This document shows, piece after piece, positions 60,914-64,000 of a stretch of DNA of 64,000 nt (position 1 is the first letter of the stretch; the number at the start of each line of letters is the position of its first letter). Source of the DNA: Sanderia malayensis (lineage: Eukaryota > Cnidaria > Scyphozoa > Semaeostomeae > Pelagiidae); contig RQOL01000746.1 in NCBI GenBank assembly GCA_013076295.1, positions 44,422-108,421 of the forward strand. The letters run 5' to 3'. A model generated the notes under the pieces. It saw only the letters and a list, made by a program, of their open reading frames with translations. It did not search any database and was not told the DNA's origin. The translations under genes were made by a program, and so were the position numbers.

Positions 60914-61981
60914 TTGTTGATAAAAGGGATAGCAATTATCGTACAGCAAACATTGCTTAATTTGAAGTCTCTTCTCTTGGCAGCTATGCTCTTTTTTAAG
61001 AATAACGAGCCAAAAACACGGATAAGGTCATGCAGAAGGTTGTCACGAAACACAGGATGGTGGGACAAAGTCTGGTTTACGTACGACAACAAGCGATTCA
61101 AGCAAACTTTGCGAGTGTCAAGAGCAACATTTGAAGTCATACTAGCCAAAGTCAGACCACACCTTCAAAGACAGACAGTAACTGAAGAACCTATTTCTCC
61201 TGAAGTTCGCCTAGCTATCTGCCTATATCGCCTTGGTAGAGGAGACTACCTCTATAGTATTGCAGAAATGGTAGGCCTCGCACGCTCCACTGTGACTAAA
61301 ATTGTGAATGAGGCTAACCAGGCAATCGTTTCTTGTCTTTGGGGACAATATGTCTCAAATGATATGCCAAAAACTGAAGATGAATTTCAGCGCAAAATCT
61401 TAGACATGAAGGAGTTTTGGCAATTTCCTTGCAGCTGGGCAGCTGTTGATGGATGCCATATTCCCATAAAGTGCCCACCTGGTGGCCAAAGTTCTCGGAA
61501 GGAGTACCACAACTTTAAAAATTTCTATTCGGTGGTGCTGATGGCTCTGGTCGATACAAAGTATCGTTTCATTTGGGGGAGTTGTTGTTTCCCTGGAAAC
61601 TCCCATGATTCTATTATTCTGCAGTCAACCTCATTGTGGAGCAGGATTAAAGACCTTTGAATCCTTTCTCATGAAACCATATACTAATGCAGTATTGAGT
61701 AAGAAAGAAAGGTATTTCAACTACCGACTTAGTCGTGCTCGCATGGTCGTAGAGGGGCATTTTGCCAGTTAAATGGCAGATGGAGGTTCTTGCTGCAAAA
61801 ATCTGAGAGCTATGCACACGAGACGAAAATTGCAACTTTGGCCTGCTTAGTTCTTCATAATATTTGCTTGGATTGTGGAGATACATTACCTGCAAAGCTG
61901 GATTTATTAACTGACCCAACAACAGGCCAAAGAAGGAACAGAGAGACAATAAAAGAACTTCTTCTGATGACTACAAGTTGA
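60914..61981 (+). pseudogene. Harbinger DDE transposase, frameshifted
   Basis: The first 248 codons include a helix-turn-helix-like region (LGRGDYLYSIAEMVGLARST) and the first acidic site (AAVDGCHIPIKCP, near 61443). The second is GNSHDSIILQS, near 61605. The frame stops at 61658. Another frame then gives LMKPYTNAVLSKKERYFNYR and MVVEG, the last acidic site near 61750. A further one-base shift restores LACLVLHNICLD up to 61981. A short deletion near 61655 and a single-base loss near 61756 therefore inactivate this copy, although the catalytic residues remain recognisable. Confidence 0.9.
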
Positions 61982-62238
61982 AAGATTTTTGATGGTCATG
62001 AAAACAAGGCAGCTAAAATAAGGAAAACACTTGAATCCAAACTGGCAAAAGAATTGGCTTTGGCCAAGGAGAAGGACACATAAAGGATGCTCTATTTTGA
62101 AGTTTTACAATATTTTGGACTTTGTAATTACAAATTTTACAGTTTCGCTATATTGTCTGTGGATATGGTGCTAAAGTCATTCAACTCATGCATGAAGCTT
62201 CCAAGAGAAGAAGACCCTTGACCAGCCAAGCCATAAGT

Positions 62239-63045
62239 CTAGTCATTAGGGCTAGATTGTTGGTGGTTGAGCTGATTAACATATCCTTGATGATAATTGA
62301 TTGGTTGTGGTTCAGATCGCATTGATTGTTGGCCTGACAACAACTTTACCAGGCCGAGCTCATGCTGCCTGTCTCGTTCTTCTTGCTCTCTTGCATATTC
62401 TAAAAAATCAGCCATGGCATCTTTCTGAACCAATTGCTTCATGATTTCCAGCAACTCTTGTGACTGCTTCTCCTTAGAAGAGTTTTTTTGGCATCTTTTC
62501 TCACAGGAACAAAAAAATCTTCTTGTGAGTCAATTGAATTTCCAGATACTGATGAATTTAGAGACTGCTCTCCTGGTTCAATGGCTTGATCTGGCTGGCA
62601 ACTTTCCCTTGTCTTTACTAAGGCAAACAGTTGATTGAACCAAGCCCCATAGTTCTTTTCTTCTTGGAACCTTTTAATGCCGCTGGCAGTTTTCATCACA
62701 AGAGCAGCCTTTTTGCACTCTGAAACCGTTTTCTTGAATTTGTTGCGGAGCTGGATGACTGTGTAGTTACACTCTTCATTTCTAGCACTTAGACGCTTCT
62801 TTAGTTCTTTCAGGGGTTTCTCATAGATTTCAGCATTCTTTTGATTTTTAACATTATGAAAAATTAATCTTTTCTTTAAATATTCATCTGATACAATGAT
62901 GTCAATGAAATCATTAAGCAAAGTCTCAGGCCAAGTTGTTTTTCTGCCTGATTTCTTGCTTGACTTCTTCTTTTTTGCGGGTGGAGAATCATCAGCGTCA
63001 TCATCTCCAATGTCCAATTCTTCATCGGCATTATTACTGTTATTG
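62239..63045 (-). CDS. Harbinger accessory MADF/Myb-like DNA-binding gene, second exon (frameshifted)
   Basis: The exon starts after AG at 63046-63047. An acidic stretch and a basic KKKKSSKKSGRKT lead to TTWPETLLNDFIDIIVSDEY, a Myb/SANT-like trihelix, and then basic helices (QLRNKFKKTVSECKKA). Near 62490 the frame shifts; the other frame continues LEIMKQLVQKDAMADFLEYA to a Gln-rich end at 62239. In Harbinger elements this partner helps carry the transposase to the nucleus and terminal repeats. Confidence 0.8.
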
Positions 63046-63281
63046 CTGAAACATACAAGAACATGTATGGTTATAGTCAGTGGCAAAGCTGGATGCCGTG
63101 CAGATGAAACTAGAGGTCATGCCAAGCATGACATGACTAATAATTAATTTGTTTTTTATTCAAAATTATGTTCATAAATTTTTAGACAACGTTCGATTTG
63201 CCAGTGCTAAGGGTTTCCACATTGGATAACATACACTGCATTGAAAAACAGGTTATATTCTAAAGAAATGGGCATACATAC

Positions 63282-63484
63282 CTTGACGGAATCAAATTCA
63301 GTTGTTCGTACTTGCAAGCTGAGCAATAGCCCACACTTCTACATGCAACCCAACCTATGGTGTCTTCATATAGTCCTTCGAGAGAACAAGCAGTGCAGAC
63401 GGGTATACTGCAAATTATACAAATATATTTCGTCTGCTTCATGCATGACTCGCAATCGTCAATATTCTTCGAACAAGAGGCCAT
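63282..63484 (-). CDS. First exon of the Harbinger accessory gene: small Cys-rich zinc-binding region
   Basis: Starts MASCSKNIDDCESCMKQTKY, followed by CIICSIPVCTAC and later CRSVGYCSACK, a cysteine pattern suited to zinc binding as in transposon-linked PiggyBac/Harbinger zinc ribbons. The donor AG|GTATGT in phase 2 joins to the exon at 63045. The start ATG lies about 390 bp inside the right terminal repeat. Confidence 0.6.
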
Positions 63485-64000
63485 GATTTGACGGATTTTA
63501 ATCTGAAAGTGTAATTAAACAACGAATAACAGCTGACAATGGACAATCTCCAGTCTCTACAACAAACCATACCTTTGAGGCTCAGGCTCTTTTCTTTTGG
63601 CGCCTATTTTACAGCCAAATCTGCGCACGCCTGGCCTCGTTTTGGCTTCAAAGATACTAGAAATAAATTTATGCATTCAGTTCGGCACCTGATAAGCATG
63701 ACGTTTAACGTAGTGTCGCGCTCCTGCCGTGTAGCACGACAACATCAGTCGAGCCAGGGCCGTTCTGCCGCGCTTAATCGATTCTGTCGAACCTAAACTG
63801 GTTAGACGTCGTGCTTTTCATGTGCTTTATTCTGCAATTAGGTTCGGCACATGACAAGCACGACGCTTAGCCGGGGCCTCAGTGCCCCATTTCAAAGCCG
63901 AGCTTAATATACTTCTTATTGTGATCGACTTAAAACAAAACAAACACCAAAGCCTCCCTCCGAAAACCATCGTGTAAGCGCGAGGATCCATGAAAATATT

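Larger units (their letters stand above)
60678..63878. mobile_element. PIF/Harbinger DNA transposon, 3,201 bp, 43-bp terminal repeats, TCA duplication
   Basis: The left end GGCCCCGGTTAAACGTCGTG and, inward from the right, GGCCCCGGCTAAGCGTCGTG match at 39 or more of 43 positions, flanked by TCA (60675-60677 and 63879-63881). It holds the two genes typical of the superfamily in divergent or convergent layout: a DDE transposase on plus and a MADF/Myb-like gene on minus. Flanking sequence on both sides rejoins the dispersed repeat seen at 55690-56695. Confidence 0.95.

Overview
This window is nuclear DNA of an animal. Genes are split into small exons with GT-AG introns of about 60 to 4,600 bp. 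Most reading frames are short, base composition is AT-rich, and the window is full of eukaryotic mobile elements. Families present (NACHT receptors, TRAF/MATH, HMG box, PHD finger, a ciliary LRRC71-like gene, PIF/Harbinger, hAT, Helitron, Ty3/Gypsy) fit an early-branching metazoan such as a cnidarian or sponge. The species cannot be fixed from sequence alone. Exon models below were read by eye from splice sites and phase continuity.

Layout. (1) 0.9-10.5 kb, plus strand: NACHT receptor gene NLR1. It has four tiny N-terminal exons, a frameshifted NACHT exon, an LRR-like exon, and two tandem copies of a two-exon TIR-like module. A HIRAN-like ORF and a MITE lie in its introns. (2) 11.6-14.8 kb: an inverted repeat whose arms duplicate a promoter-like region and the start of a small gene. 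(3) 16.9-19.0 kb: an intronless, broken gene with death-fold-like helices, coiled coil and a TRAF/MATH domain. (4) 19.2-20.7 kb: a broken HMG-box gene split by a hAT element. (5) 21.5-24.2 kb: a lysine/serine-rich broken ORF, a pogo-like MITE, and the first exons of an LRRC71-like gene. (6) 26.7-27.7 kb: two Helitrons head to tail. (7) 29.1-33.9 kb, minus strand: a spliced gene of unknown function with a Ulp1/SENP-like N-terminal part, then a DDE-type transposase-like gene with a C-terminal PHD finger. (8) 34-45 kb: mostly non-coding, with a 1.57-kb hAT bounded by an exact 8-bp duplication, MITEs and tandem repeats. (9) 45.7-55.4 kb: NLR2, whose last intron holds an antisense Ty3/Gypsy pol, itself split by a MITE. 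(10) 57.2-60.0 kb: NLR3, with an intact NACHT exon but no downstream exons in view, set between inverted copies of a dispersed repeat. One copy carries a Harbinger-type MITE and the other a 3.2-kb Harbinger with 43-bp terminal repeats.

The three NACHT genes share exon phases and sequence and form a local family. Their N-termini are built from short phase-1 exons and their C-termini differ. That points to a modular, diversifying innate-immune receptor cluster in which mobile elements supply much of the intron and spacer DNA. NLR1 and NLR2 carry coding breaks in the NACHT region; NLR3 has the only unbroken NACHT exon.
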